Shown here: one piece after another, positions 50,418 through 62,098 of the stretch | Position numbering within the stretch: position 1 is the stretch's first letter | Layout: every line of letters begins with the position of its first letter | Source: Cercis canadensis | Taxonomy: Eukaryota > Streptophyta > Magnoliopsida > Fabales > Fabaceae | Length of the DNA: 64,000 nt | Assembly (NCBI GenBank): GCA_003255065.1 | Contig: QAOA01003782.1 | Coordinates: 234,626-298,625, forward strand | Direction: 5' to 3' | Translations under genes and position numbers: made by a program | The notes under the pieces: model-generated | Databases searched by the model: none | What the model was told of the DNA's origin: nothing | The model's input: the letters and a program-made list of their open reading frames with translations, nothing else

Positions 50418-52022
50418 GGCCTTCACAGTATTTGGGAAGGGACTGTTTTCTAGTAGGTCATTGTATTTGTCCCGGGACCATGTTTCAGTACGTCGCTGTA
50501 TCTGACTCAGATTTTTTTTTTGGGTTTCACTGTATTTGGGAGGGGACTGTTTTCTGATAGGTCATTGTTTCTGGCCCGGGACACTGTTACGGTTCGTCCC
50601 TGTCTCTGACTCAGATTTTTTTCTTGTGTTTCACCGTATTTGAGAAGGAACTGTTTTCTGTGGGACATTGTTTCTGGCCCGGGACCCTGTTTCGTTTCGT
50701 CCCTGTATCTAACTCGGATATTTCTCTTGGGTTTCACTGTATTTGAGAAGGAACTGTTTGCTTTGGGACATTGTACCTGGCCCGGGACCCTGTTTCGGTT
50801 CGTCCCTGTATCTGACTCGGATTTTTTTCTTGGGTTTCACTATATTTGGGAAGGGATTGATTTCTGGTGTGTCATTGTCTTTGTCCCGGGACCATGTTTC
50901 GGTTCGTCCCTGTATCTGACACAGATATTTTTCTTGGGTTTCACTATATTTGAGAAGGAACTGGTTGCTTTGGGACACTGTATCTGGCCCGGGACCCTGT
51001 TTCGGTTCGTCCCTGTATCTGACCCGGATTTTTTTCTTAGGTTTCACTATATTTGGGAAAGGACATCTTTCACCTGGGTCATTGTATTTTTCCTGGGACC
51101 ATGTTTCGGTTCGTCCCTGTATCTGACTCAGAAATTTTTCTTGGGTTTCACTGTATTTGGGAAAGGACTGTTTCCTAGTAGGTCATTGTTTCTGGCCCAG
51201 GACCCTTTTTCGGTTCGTCCCTGTATCTAACTCAGAAATTTATGTCGGGATTCACTGTATTTGAGAAAGAACTGTTTGTTGTGGGACATTGTTTTTGGCC
51301 CGGGACACTGTTTCGTTTCGTCCCTGTATCTGACTCGGATATCTTTCTTGGGTTTAACTGTATTTGAGAAGGAACTATTTGCTGTGGGACATTGTATCTG
51401 GCCCGGGACCCTTTTTCGGTTCGTCCCTGTATCTGACTTGGATTTTTTTCTTGGGTTTCACTATATTTGGGAAGGGATTGATTTCTGGTGGGTCATTCTA
51501 TTTGTCCTGGTACCATGTTTCGGTTTGTCCCTGTATCTGACTCAGATATTTTTCTTGGGTTTCACTGTATTTGGGAAGGGACTGTTTTGTAGTAGGTCAT
51601 TGTTTCTTGCCCGGGACCCTATTTCAGTTCGTCCCTGTATCTAACTCGGATATTTTTCTTGGGTTTCACTGTATTTGGGAAGGGACTATTTTCTGGCCCG
51701 GGACCCTGTTTTGGATCGTCCCTGTATCTGACTCGGATATTTTTCTTGGTTTTCACTGTATTTGAGAAGGAACTGTTTGCTGTGGGACAATGTATCTGGC
51801 CCGGGACCCTGTTTCGGTTCGTCCCTGTATCTGACTCTGATTTTTTTCTTGGGTTTCACTATATTTGGGAAGGGATTATTTTCTGGTGGGTCATTGTATT
51901 TGTCTCGGGACCATGTTTCGGTTCGTCATTTTATCTGACTCAGATATTTTTCTTCGGTTTCACGGTATTTGGGAAGGGACTGTTTTCTTGTAGGTCATTG
52001 TTTCTGACTCGGCACCTTGTTT
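50418..52022 (+). repeat. 1.6-kb block, copy 2, with both junctions visible
   Basis: The left end is sharp: a D monomer reading ATTGTTTCTTG is joined to GGCCTTCAC at 50417/50418, with TTTCTTG shared by both parents. The right end is also sharp: CACCTTGTTTCTG is joined to ATGGGTCATTG at about 52022, with TTCTG shared. The interior has the 17-bp deletion at 51688, exactly 2,417 bp from the one at 49271. A length of 1,605 bp between junctions is about 15.5 monomers. Confidence 0.85.
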
Positions 52023-52296
52023 CTGATGGGTCATTGTATTTGTCTAGGGACAATGTTTCGGTTCGTCCCTGTATCTGACTCAGATATTTTTCTTTGGTTT
52101 CACTGTATTTGGGAAGGGACTGTTTTCTAGTAGGTCATTGTTTCTGGCCCGGGTCCCTATTTCGGTTCGTCCCTGTATCTAACTCAGAATTTTTTGTCGG
52201 GTTTCACTGTATTTGAGAAAGAACTGTTTGCTGTGGGACATTGTTTTTGGCCCGGGACACTGTTTCGTTTCGTCCTTGTATCTGACTCGGATATGT
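52021..52296 (+). repeat. Block repeated at exactly 3,000 bp, copy 1
   Basis: 52021-52296 matches 55021-55296 at an offset of exactly 3,000 bp, with only a few substitutions. Marks include GGGACAATGTTTCGG, TTTTTCTTTGGTTTCAC, GGCCCGGGTCCC and CAGAATTTTTTGTCGGG. The two diverge at about 52296, where copy 2 continues with GATATCTTTCCTGGG. Confidence 0.85.
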
Positions 52297-52489
52297 TTCT
52301 TGGGTTTCACTATATTTGGGAAGGGATTGTTTTCTGGTAAGTCATTGTTTCTGGCCCGGGACCCTATTTCTGTTCGTCCCTGTATCTAACTCAGATATTT
52401 TTCTTGGGTTTCACTGTATTTGGGAAGAGACTGTTTTCTGGTAGGTCATTATTTCTGGCCCGGGACCCTGTTTCAGTTCGTCCCTGTAT

Positions 52490-52790
52490 CTAACTCAAAT
52501 ATTTTTGTTGGGTTTAACTGTATTTGAGAAAGAACTGTTTGCTGTGGGACATTGTTTCTAGCCCGGGACACTGTTTCGTTTCGTCCCTTTATCTGACTCG
52601 GATATCTTTCTTGGGTTTAACTGTATTTGAGAAGGAACTGTTTGCTGTGGTATCTGGCCCGGGACCCTATTTCGGTTCGTCCCTATATCTGACTCGGATT
52701 TTTTTCTTGGGTTTCACTATATTTGGGAAGGGATTGATTTCTGGTGGGTCATTGTATTTGTCCCGGGACCCTGTTTCGGTTCGTCCCTAT
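52490..52790 (+). repeat. 0.3-kb block with 7-bp-deleted B monomer, copy 1
   Basis: Matches 56284-56580 at about 3,794 bp. Both carry GTTTAACTG before a type-A monomer, TCTAGCCCGGGACACTG, and a B monomer in which GCTGTGGGACATTGTATC is shortened to GCTGTGGTATC (at 52650 and 56444). Both also have a C monomer with GTCCCGGGACCCTG instead of GTCCCGGGACCATG. Confidence 0.8.
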
Positions 52791-55020
52791 ATCTGACTCA
52801 GATATTTTTCTTGGGTTTCACTGTATTTGGGAAATGACTGTTTTCTAGTAGGTCATTGTTTCTGGCCCGAGACCTTATTTCGGTTCGTCCCTGTATCTAA
52901 CTCGGATATTTTTCTTGGGTTTCACTGTATTTGGGAAGGGACTGTTTTCTGGTAGGTCATTTTTTCTGGCCCGGGACCTTGTTTCGGTTCGTCCTTCTAT
53001 CTGACTCAGATATTTTTGTTGGGTTACACTGTATTTGAGAAAGAACTGTTTGCTGTAGGACATTGATTCTGGCCCGGGACACTGGTTCGTTTCGTCCCTG
53101 TATCTGACTCGGATATCTTTCTCGGTTTTAACTGTATTTGAGAAGGAACTGTTTGCTGTGGGACATTGTATCTGGCCAAGGACACTATTTCGGTTCGTCC
53201 CTGTATCTGACTCGGATTTTTTTTGCTTGGGTATCACTATATTTGGGAAGGGATTGATTTTTGGTGGGTTATTGTATTTGTCTCGGGACCATGTTTCGGT
53301 TCGTCCCTATATCTGACTCAGAAATTTTTCTTGGGTTTCACTGTATTTGGGAGGGGACTATTTTCTGGTAGGTCATTCTTTCTGGCCCGGGACACTGTTT
53401 CGGTTCGTCCCTGTATCTGACTCAGATATTTTTCTTGGGTTTCACTGTATTTGAGAAGGAACTGTTTGCTGTGGGACATTGTATCTGCCCCGGGACCCTG
53501 TTTCGGTTCGTCCGTGTATCTGACTAGGATTTTTTTTCTTGGGTTTCACTATATTTGGGAAGGGATTTTTTTTCTGGTGGGTCATTGTATTTGTCCCGGG
53601 ACCATGTTTCGGTTCGTCCCTGTATCTGACTCAGAAATTTTTCTTGGGTTTCACTGTATTTGGGAAGGGACTGTTTTATAGTAGGTCATTGTTTCTGGCC
53701 CAGGACCCTATTTCGGTTCGTCCCTGTATTTAACTCAGAATTTTTTGTCGGGTTTCACTGTATATGAGAAAGAACTGTTTGCTGTGGGACAATGTTTCTG
53801 GCCCGGGACACTGTTTCGTTTCGGCCCTGTATCTGACTTGGATATTTTTCTTGGGATTCACTATATTTGGGAAGGGATTGATTTCTGGTGGGTCATTGTA
53901 TTTGTCCCGGGACCATGTTTCGGTTCGTCCCTGTATCTGACTCATATATTTTTCTTGGGTTTCACTGTATTTGGGAAGGGACTGTTTTCTAGTAGGTCAT
54001 TGTTTCTGGCCCGAGACCCTATTTCGGTTCGTCCCTGTCTCTAACTCGGATATTTTTCTTCGGTTTCACTGTATTTGGGAAGGGACTGTTTTCTGGTAGG
54101 TCATTTTTTCTGGCCCGGGACCCTGTTTCGGTTCGTCCTTGTATCTAACTCAGATATTTTTGTTGGGTTACACTGTATTTGAGAAAGAACTGTTTGCTGT
54201 GGGACATTGTTTCTGGGCCGGGACACTGTTTCGTTTCGTCCCTGTATCTGACTCTGATATCTTTCCTGGGTTTAACTGTATTTGAGAATGAACTGTTTGC
54301 TGTGGGACATTGTATCTGGCCCGGGACCCTATTTCGGTTCGTCCCTGTATCTGACTCGGATTTTTTTCTTGGGTTTCACTATATTTGGGAAGGGATTGAT
54401 TTCTGGTGGGTCATTGTATTTGTCCCGGGACCATGTTTCGGTTCGTCCCTGTATCTGACTCAGATATTTTTCTAGGGTTTCACTGTATTTGGGAAGGGAC
54501 TGTTTTCTAGTAGGTCATTGTTTCTAGCCTTGGACCCTATTTCGGTTCGTCCCTGTATCTAACTCGGATATTTTTCTTGGGTTTCACTGTATTTGGGAAG
54601 GCACTGTTTTCTAGTAGGTCATTGTTTCTAGCCCGGGACCCTATTTCGGTTCGTCCTGTATCTAACTCGGATATTTTTCTTGGGTTTCACTGTATTTGGG
54701 AAGGGACTGTTTTCTGGTAGGCCATTGTTTCTGGCCCGGGACCCTGTTTCGGTTCATCCCTGTATCTAACTCAGAAATTTTGTTTGGTTTCACTGTATTT
54801 GAGAAAGAACTGTTTGCTGTGGGACATTGTTTCTGGCCCGGTACACTGTTTTGTTTCGTCCCTGTATCTGACTCGGATATCTTTCTTGGTTTTAACTGTA
54901 TTTGAGAAGGATCTGTTTGCTGTAGGACATTATATCTGGCTCGAGACCCTATTTCGGTTCGTCCCTATATCTGACTCAGATTTTTTTCTTGGGTTTCACT
55001 ATATTAGGGAAGGGATTGAT

Positions 55021-55296
55021 TTCTGGTGGGTCATTGTATTTGTCCAGGGACAATGTTTCGGTTCGTCCCTGTATCTGACTCAGATATTTTTCTTTGGTTT
55101 CACTGTATTTGGGAAGGGACTGTTTTCTAGTAGGTCATTGTTTCTGGCCCGGGTCCCTATTTCGGTTCGTCCCTGTATCTAACTCAGAATTTTTTGTCGG
55201 GTTTCACTGTATTTGAGAAAGAACTGTTTGCTGTGGGACATTGTTTTTGGCCCGGGACACTGTTTCGTTTCGTCCCTGTATCTGACTCTGATATCT
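55021..55296 (+). repeat. Block repeated at exactly 3,000 bp, copy 2
   Basis: Counterpart of 52021-52296. On its left it is continuous with a normal B-to-C transition, so this is likely the parental context and 52021 the junction. Confidence 0.82.
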
Positions 55297-55994
55297 TTCC
55301 TGGGTTTAACTGTATTTGAGAATGAACTGTTTGCTGTGGGACATTGTATCTGGCCCGGGACCCTATTTCGGTTCGTCCCTATATCTAACTCGGATTTTTT
55401 TCTTGGGTTTCACTATATTTGGGAAGGGATTGATTTCTGGTGGGTCATTGTATTTGTCTGGGGACCACGTTTCGGTTCGTCCCTGTATCTGACTTAGATA
55501 TTTTTCTTGGGTTTCACTGTATTTGGGAAGAGACTGTTTTCTGGTAGGTCATTATTTCTGGCCCGGGACCCTGTTTCAGTTCGTCCCTGTATCTAACTCG
55601 GATATTTTTCTTGGGTTTCATTGTATTTGAGAAGGAACTGTTTGCTGTGGGACATTGTATCTGGCCCGGGACCCTGTTTCGGCTCGTCCCTGTATCTCAC
55701 TCAGATATTTTTCTTGGGTTTCACTGTATTTGGGAAGGGACTGTTTTCTAGTAGGTCATTGTTTATAGCCCGGGACCCTGTTCCCGTTCGTCCCTATATC
55801 TAACTCAAAAATTTTTGTTGGGTTTAACTGTATTTGAGAAAGAACTGTTTGCTGTGGGACATTGTTTCTAGCCCGGGACACTGTTTCGTTTCGTCCCTTT
55901 ATCTGACTCGGATATCTTTCTTGGGTATAACTGTATTTGAGAAGGAACTGTTTGCTGTGGGACATTGTATCTGGACCGGGACCCTATTTCGGTT

Positions 55995-56060
55995 CGTCGC
56001 TGTATCTTACTTGGATTTTTTTATGGTGGGTCATTGTATTTCTCCCGAGACCCTGTTTCG
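55995..56060 (+). repeat. Truncated B/C hybrid monomer
   Basis: A T run after CTTGGA at about 56014-56022 is joined directly to ATGGTGGGTCATTG, skipping the CTTGGGTTTCAC and GGGAAGGGATT segments (about 38 bp). The next core reads CTCCCGAGACCCTG, also atypical. Confidence 0.75.
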
Positions 56061-56283
56061 GTTCGTCCCTGTATTTGACTCGGATTTTTTTTCTTGGGTT
56101 TCACTATATTTGGGAAGGGACTTTTTTCACGTGGGTCATTGTATTTGTACCGGGACCATGTTTCGGTTCGTCCCTATATCTGACTCAGATATTTTTCTTG
56201 GGTTTCACTGTATTTGGGAAATGACTGTTTTCTAGTAGGTCATTGTTTCTAGCCCGGGACCCTGTTCCCGTTCGTCCCTGTAT

Positions 56284-56580
56284 CTAACTCAAATATTTTT
56301 GTTAGGTTTAACTGTATTTGAGAAAGAACTGTTTGCTGTGGGACATTGTTTCTAGCCCGGGACACTGTTTCGTTTCGTCCCTTTATCTGACTCGGATATC
56401 TTTCTTGGGTTTAACTGTATTTGAGAAGGAATTGTTTGCTGTGGTATCTGGCCCGGGACCCTATTTCGGTTCGTCCCTATATCTGACTCGGATTTTTTTC
56501 TTGGGTTTCACTATTTGGGAAGGGATTGATTTCTGGTGGGTCATTGTATTTGTCCCGGGACCCTGTTTCGGTTCGTCCCT
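56284..56580 (+). repeat. 0.3-kb block with 7-bp-deleted B monomer, copy 2
   Basis: Counterpart of 52490-52790. It has in addition lost four bases at TTTCACTATTTGGG (near 56510), where intact copies read TTTCACTATATTTGGG. Confidence 0.8.
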
Positions 56581-56932
56581 GTATCTGACTCGGATTTTTT
56601 TTCTTGGGTTTCACTATATTTGGGAAGCGACTTTTTTCACGTGGGTCATTGTGTTTGTCCCGGGACCGTGTTTCGGTTCGTCCCTATATCTGACTCAGAT
56701 ATTTTTCTTGGGTTTCACTGTATTTGGGAAATGACTGTTTTCTAGTAGGTCATTGTTTCATGCCCGAGACCTTATTTCGGTTCGTCCCTGTACGTAACTC
56801 GGATATTTTTCTTGAGTTTCACTGTATTTGGGAAGGGACTGTTTTCTGATAGGTCATTTTTTCTGGCCCGGGACCCTGTTTCGGTTCGTCCTTCTATCTG
56901 ACTCAGATATTTTTGTTGGGTTACACTGTATT

Positions 56933-59168
56933 TGAGAAAGAACTGTTTGCTGTGGGACATTGTATCTGGCACGGGACCCTATTTCGGTTCGTCCCTGTAT
57001 CTGACTCGGATTTTTTTCTTGGGTTTCACTATATTTGGGAAGGGATTGATTACTGGTGGGACATTGTATCTGTCCCGGGACCATGTTTCGGTTCGTCCCT
57101 GTATCTGACACAGATATTTTTCTTGGGTTTCACTGTATTTGGGAAGGGACTGTTTTGTAGTAGGTCATTGTTTCTGGCTCGGGACCCTATTTCGGTTCGT
57201 CCCTGTATTTAACTCGGATATTTTTCTGGGGTTTCACTGTATTTGGGAAGGGACTATTTTCTGGAAGGTCGTTGTTTCTGGCCCGGGACCTTGTTTCGGT
57301 TCGTACCTGTATCTAACTCGGATAATTTTCTTGGGTTTCACTGTATTTGAGAAGGAACTGTTTTCTGTGAGACATTGTTTCTGGCCCGGGACACTGTCTC
57401 GTTTCGTCCCTGTATCTGACTCGGATATCTTTCTCGGTTTTAACTGTATTTGAGAAGGAACTATTTGTTGTGGGACATTGTATCTGGCCCGGGACCTTAT
57501 TTCGGTTCGTCCCTGTATCTGACTCGGATTTTTTTCTTGGGTTTCACTATATTTGGGAAGGGATTTTTTTTCTGGTGGGTCATTGTATTTGTCCCGGGAC
57601 CATGTTTCGGTTCGACCCTGTATCTGACTCAGAAATTTTTCTTGGCCTTCACTGTATTTGGGAAGGGACTGTTTTCTAGTAGGTAATTGTATTTGTCCCG
57701 GGACCATGTTTCGGTACGTCGCTGTGTCTGACTCAGATTTTTTTCTTGGGTTTCACTGTATATGGGAGGGGACTGTTTTCTGGTAGGTCATTGTTTCTGG
57801 CCCGGGACACTGTTTCGGTTCGTCCCTGTATCTGACTCAGATGTTTTTCTTGTGTTTCACCGTATTTGAGAAGGAACTGTTTTCTGTGGGACATTGTTTC
57901 TGGCCCGGGACCCTGTTTCGTTTCGTCCCTGTATCTAACTCGGATATTTCTCTTGGGTTTCACAGTATTTGAGAAGGAACTGTTTGCTTTGGAACATTGT
58001 ACCTGGCCCGGGACCCTGTTTCGGTTCGTCCCTGTATCTGACTCGGATTTTTTTCTTGGGTTTCACTATATTTGGGAAGGGATTGATTTCTGGTGTGTCA
58101 TTGTATTTGTCCCGGGACCATGTTTCGGTTCGTCCCTGTATTTGACTCAGATATTTGTCTTGGGTTTCACTATATTTGAGAAGGAACTGTTTGCTTTGGG
58201 ACATTGTATCTGGCCCGGGACCCTGTTTCGGTTCGTCCCTGTATCTGACTCGGATTTTTTTCTTGGGTTTCACTATATTTGGGAAAGGACTTCTTTCACC
58301 TGGGTCATTGTATTTTTCCTGGGACCATGTTTCGGTTCGTCACTGTATCTGACTCAGAAATTTTTCTTGGGTTTCACTGTATTTGGGAAGGGACTGTTTC
58401 CTAGTAGGTCATTGTTTCTGGCCCAGGACCCTTTTTCGGTTCGTCCCTATATCTAACTCAGAAATTTTTGTTGGGATTCACTGTATTTGAGAAATAACTG
58501 TTTGTTGTGGGACATTGTTTTTGGCCCGGGACAATGTTTCGTTTCGTCCCTGTATCTGACTCGGATATCTTTCTTGGGTTTAACTGTATTTGAGAAGGAA
58601 CTATTTGCTGTGAGACATTGTATCTGGCCCGGGACCCTATTTCAGTTCGTCCGTGTATCTGACTCGGATTTTTTTCTTGGGTTTCACTATATTTGGGAAG
58701 GGATTGATTTCTGGTGGGTCATTGTATTTGTCCCGGTACCATGTTTCGGTTTGTCCCTGTATCTGACTCAGATATTTTTCCTGGGTTTCACTGTATTGGG
58801 GAAGGGACTGTTTTGTAGTAAGTCATTGTTTCTGGCCCGGGACCCTATTTCGGTTCGTCCCTGTATCTAACTCGGATATTTTTCTTGGGTTTAACTATAT
58901 TTGGGAAGGGACGGTTTTCTGGCCCGGGAGCCTGTTTCGGTTCGTCCCTGTATCTGACTCGGATTTTTTTCTTGGGTTTCACTATATTTGGGAAGGGATT
59001 ATTTTCTGGTGGGTCATTGTATTTGTCTCGGGACTATGTTTCGGTTCGTCATTTTATCTGACTCAGATATTTTTCTTGGGTTTCACGGTATTTGGGAGGG
59101 GACTGTTTTCTTGTAGGTCATTGTTTCTGGCTCGGCACCTTGTTTCGGTTCGTTCCTATATCTAACTC
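56933..59168 (+). repeat. 2.2-kb block, copy 3 of the 48-49.6 kb segment, extended
   Basis: Matches about 47290-49628 at 9,643 bp, including TTACTGGTGGG (47407 and 57050) and the 17-bp TTTCTGG deletion (58914). Just after that deletion this copy lacks one monomer that copies 1 and 2 retain, so the offset for the TCGGCACCTTG monomer is 9,540 bp. The left edge is a hybrid monomer: A-type GAGAAAGAACTG followed by B-type TATCTGGCACGGG. Confidence 0.82.
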
Positions 59169-59189
59169 GGATATTTTTCTTGGGTTTCA

Positions 59190-59815
59190 CTGTATTTGGG
59201 AAGGGACTGTTTTGTAGTAGGTCATTGTTTCTGGCCCGGGACCCTATTTCGGTTCGTCCCTGTATCTAACTCGGATATTTTTCTTGGGTTTCACTGTATT
59301 TGAGAAGGAACTGTTTGCTTTGGGACATTGTGTCTGGCCCGGGACCCTGTTTCGGTTCGTCCCTGTATCTGACTCGGATTTTTTTTCTTTGGTTTCACTA
59401 TGTTTGGGAAGGGATTTTTTTCTGGTGGGTCAATATATTTGTCCCGGTACCATGTTTCGGTTTGTCCCTGTATCTGACTCAGATATTTTTCTTGGGTTTC
59501 ACTGTATTTGGGAAGGGACTGTTTTGTAGTAGGTCATTGTTTCTGGCCCGGGACCCTATTTCGGTTCGTCCCAGTATCTAACTCGGATATTTTTCTTGGG
59601 TTTCACTGTATTTGAGAAGGAACTGTTTGCTTTGGGACATTGTGTCTAGCCCGGGACCCTGTTTCGGTTCGTCCCTGTATCTGACTCGGATTTTTTTTCT
59701 TTGGTTTCACTATATTTGGGAAGGGATTTTTTTTCTGGTGGGTCATTGTATTTGTCCCGGTACCATGTTTCGGTTTGTCCCTGTATCTGACTCAGATATT
59801 TTTCTTGGGTTTCAC
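59190..59815 (+). repeat. Two tandem 312-bp trimers
   Basis: The unit repeats at 312-313 bp. GTGTCTGGCCC or GTGTCTAGCCC lies at 59330 and 59642, CCCGGTACCATG at about 59443 and 59756, and TTTTGTAGTAGG recurs in each. Most cores elsewhere read CCCGGGACC; here the C monomer has CCCGGTACC, which destroys the CCCGGG palindrome and creates GGTACC. Confidence 0.83.
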
Positions 59816-59890
59816 TGTATTTGGGAAGGGACTGTTTTGTAGTAGGTCATTGTTTCTGGCCCGGGACCCTATTTCGGTTCGTACCTGTAT

Positions 59891-61380
59891 CTAACTCGGA
59901 TATTTTTCTTGGGTTTCACTGTTTTTGAGAAGGAACTGTTTTCTGTGAGACATTGTTTCTGGCCCGGGACACTGTTTCGTTTTGTCCCTATATCTTACTC
60001 GGATATCTTTCCCGGTTTTAACTGTATTTGAGAAGGAACTGTTTGTTGTGGGACATTGTATATGGCCCGGGACCCTATTTCGGTTCGTCCCTGTTTCTGA
60101 CTCGGATTTTTTTCTTGGGTTTCACTATATTTGGGAAGGGATTTTTTTTTCTGGTGGGTCATTGTATTTGTCCCGGGACCATGTTTCGGTTCGTCCCTGT
60201 ATCTGACTCAGATATTTTTCTTGGCCTTCAGTGTATTTGGGAAGGGACTGTTTTCTAGTAGGTCATTGTATTTGTCCCGGGACCATGTTTCGGTACGTCG
60301 CTGTATCTGACTCAGATTTTTTTCTTGGGTTTCACTGTATTTGGGAGGGGACTATTTTCTGGTAGGTCATTGTTTCTGGCCCGGGACACTGTTTCGGTTC
60401 GTCCCTGTATCTGACTCAGATATTTTTCTTGTGTTTCACCGTATTTGAGAAGGAACTGTTTTCTGTGGGACATTGTTTCTGGCCCGGGACCCTGTTTCGT
60501 TTCGTCCCTTTATCTAACTCGGATATTTCTCTTGGGTTTCACTGTATTTGGGAAGGGACTATTTTGTAGTAGGTCATTGTTTCTGGCCCGGGACCCTATT
60601 TCGGTTCGTCCCTGTATTGAACTTGGTTATTTTTCTGGGGTTTCACTGTATTTGGGAAGGGACTGTTTTCTGGTAGGTCGTTGTTTCTGGCCCGGGACCT
60701 TGTTTCGGTTCGTACCTGTATCTAACTCGGATATTTTTCTTGGGTTTCACTGTTTTTGAGAAGGAACTGTTTTCTGTGAGACATTGTTTCTGGCCCGGGA
60801 CACTGTTTCGTTTCGTCCCTATATCTTACCCGGATATCTTTCTCGGTTTTAACTGTATTTGAGAAGGAACTGTTTGTTGTGGGACATTGTATATGGCTCG
60901 GGACCCTATTTCGGTTCGTCCCTGTTTCTGACTCGGATTTTTTTCTTGGGTTTCACTATATTTGGGAAGGGATTTTTTTTTCTGGTGGGTCATTGTATTT
61001 GTCCCGGGACCATGTTTCGGTTCGTCCCTGTATCTGACTCAGATATTTTTCTTGGCCTTCAGTGTATTTGGGAAGGGACTGTTTTCTAGTAGGTCATTGT
61101 ATTTGTCCCGGGACCATGTTTCGGTACGTCGCTGTATCTGACTCAGATTTTTTTCTTGGGTTTCACTGTATTTGGGAGGGGACTATTTTCTGGTAGGTCA
61201 TTGTTTCTGGCCCGGGACACTGTTTCGGTTCGTCCCTGTATCTGACTCAGATATTTTTCTTGTGTTTCACCGTATTTGAGAAGGAACTGTTTTCTGTGGG
61301 ACATTGTTTCTGGCCCGGGACCCTGTTTCGTTTCGTCCCTTTATCTAACTCGGATATTTCTCTTGGGTTTCACTGTATTT
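59891..61380 (+). repeat. Octamer duplication, 831-bp offset
   Basis: 59891-60549 and 60722-61380 match at exactly 831 bp (eight monomers) with only a few substitutions, for example GGCCCGG at 60064 versus GGCTCGG at 60895. Private shared marks include ACTGTTTTTGAG, TATATGGC, GTCCCTGTTTCTGACTC and GGCCTTCAGTG. The matched part is about 660 bp; the remaining 170 bp of the 831-bp interval differs in monomer variant. Confidence 0.87.
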
Positions 61381-61474
61381 GAAAAGGAACTGTTTGCTTT
61401 GGGACATTGTATCTGGCCCGGGACCCTGTTTCGGTTCGTCCCTGTATCTGACTCAGATATTTTTCTTGTGTTTC

Positions 61475-62098
61475 ACCGTATTTGAGAAGGAACTGTTTTC
61501 TGTGGGACATTGTTTCTGGCCCGGGACCCTGTTTCGTTTCGTCCCTTTATCTAACTCGGATATTTCTCTTGGGTTTCACTGTATTTGAAAAGGAACTGTT
61601 TGCTTTGGGACATTGTACTTGGCCCGGGACCCTGTTTCGGTTCGTCCCTGTATCTGACTCAGATTTTTTTCTAGGGTTTCACTATATTTGGGAAGGGATT
61701 GATTTCTGGTGTGTCATTGTATTTGTCCCGGGACCATGTTTCGGTTCGTCCCTGTATCTGACTCAGATATTTTTCTTGGGTTTCACTATATTTGAGAAGG
61801 AACTGTTTGCTTTGGGACACTGTATCTGGCCCGGGACCCTGTTTCGGTTCGTCCCTGTATCTGACTCGGATTTTTTTCTTGGGTTTCACAATATTTGGGA
61901 AATGACTTCTTTCACCTGGGTCATTGTATTTTTCCTGGGACCATGTTTCGGTTCGTCCCTTTATTTGACACAGAAATTTTTCTTGGGTTGCACTGTATTT
62001 AGGAAGGGACTATTTTCTAGTAGGTCATTGTTTCTGGCCCAGGACCCTTTTTCGGTTCGTCCCTGTATCTAACTCAGAAATTTTTGTCGGGATTCACT
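61475..62098 (+). repeat. 0.62-kb hexamer, fourth relative of the 48.2-kb segment
   Basis: Six monomers matching 48216-48840, 50633-51256 and 57859-58480. They run from TTTCACCGTATTTGAG to TTTGTCGGGATTCACTG and include CTTCTTTCACCTGGGTC and TTTTTCCTGGGACC. After 62098 this copy continues with a different A-B-C-D context (TTTCTCGGTTGTAAC), so only the hexamer is shared. Confidence 0.82.
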
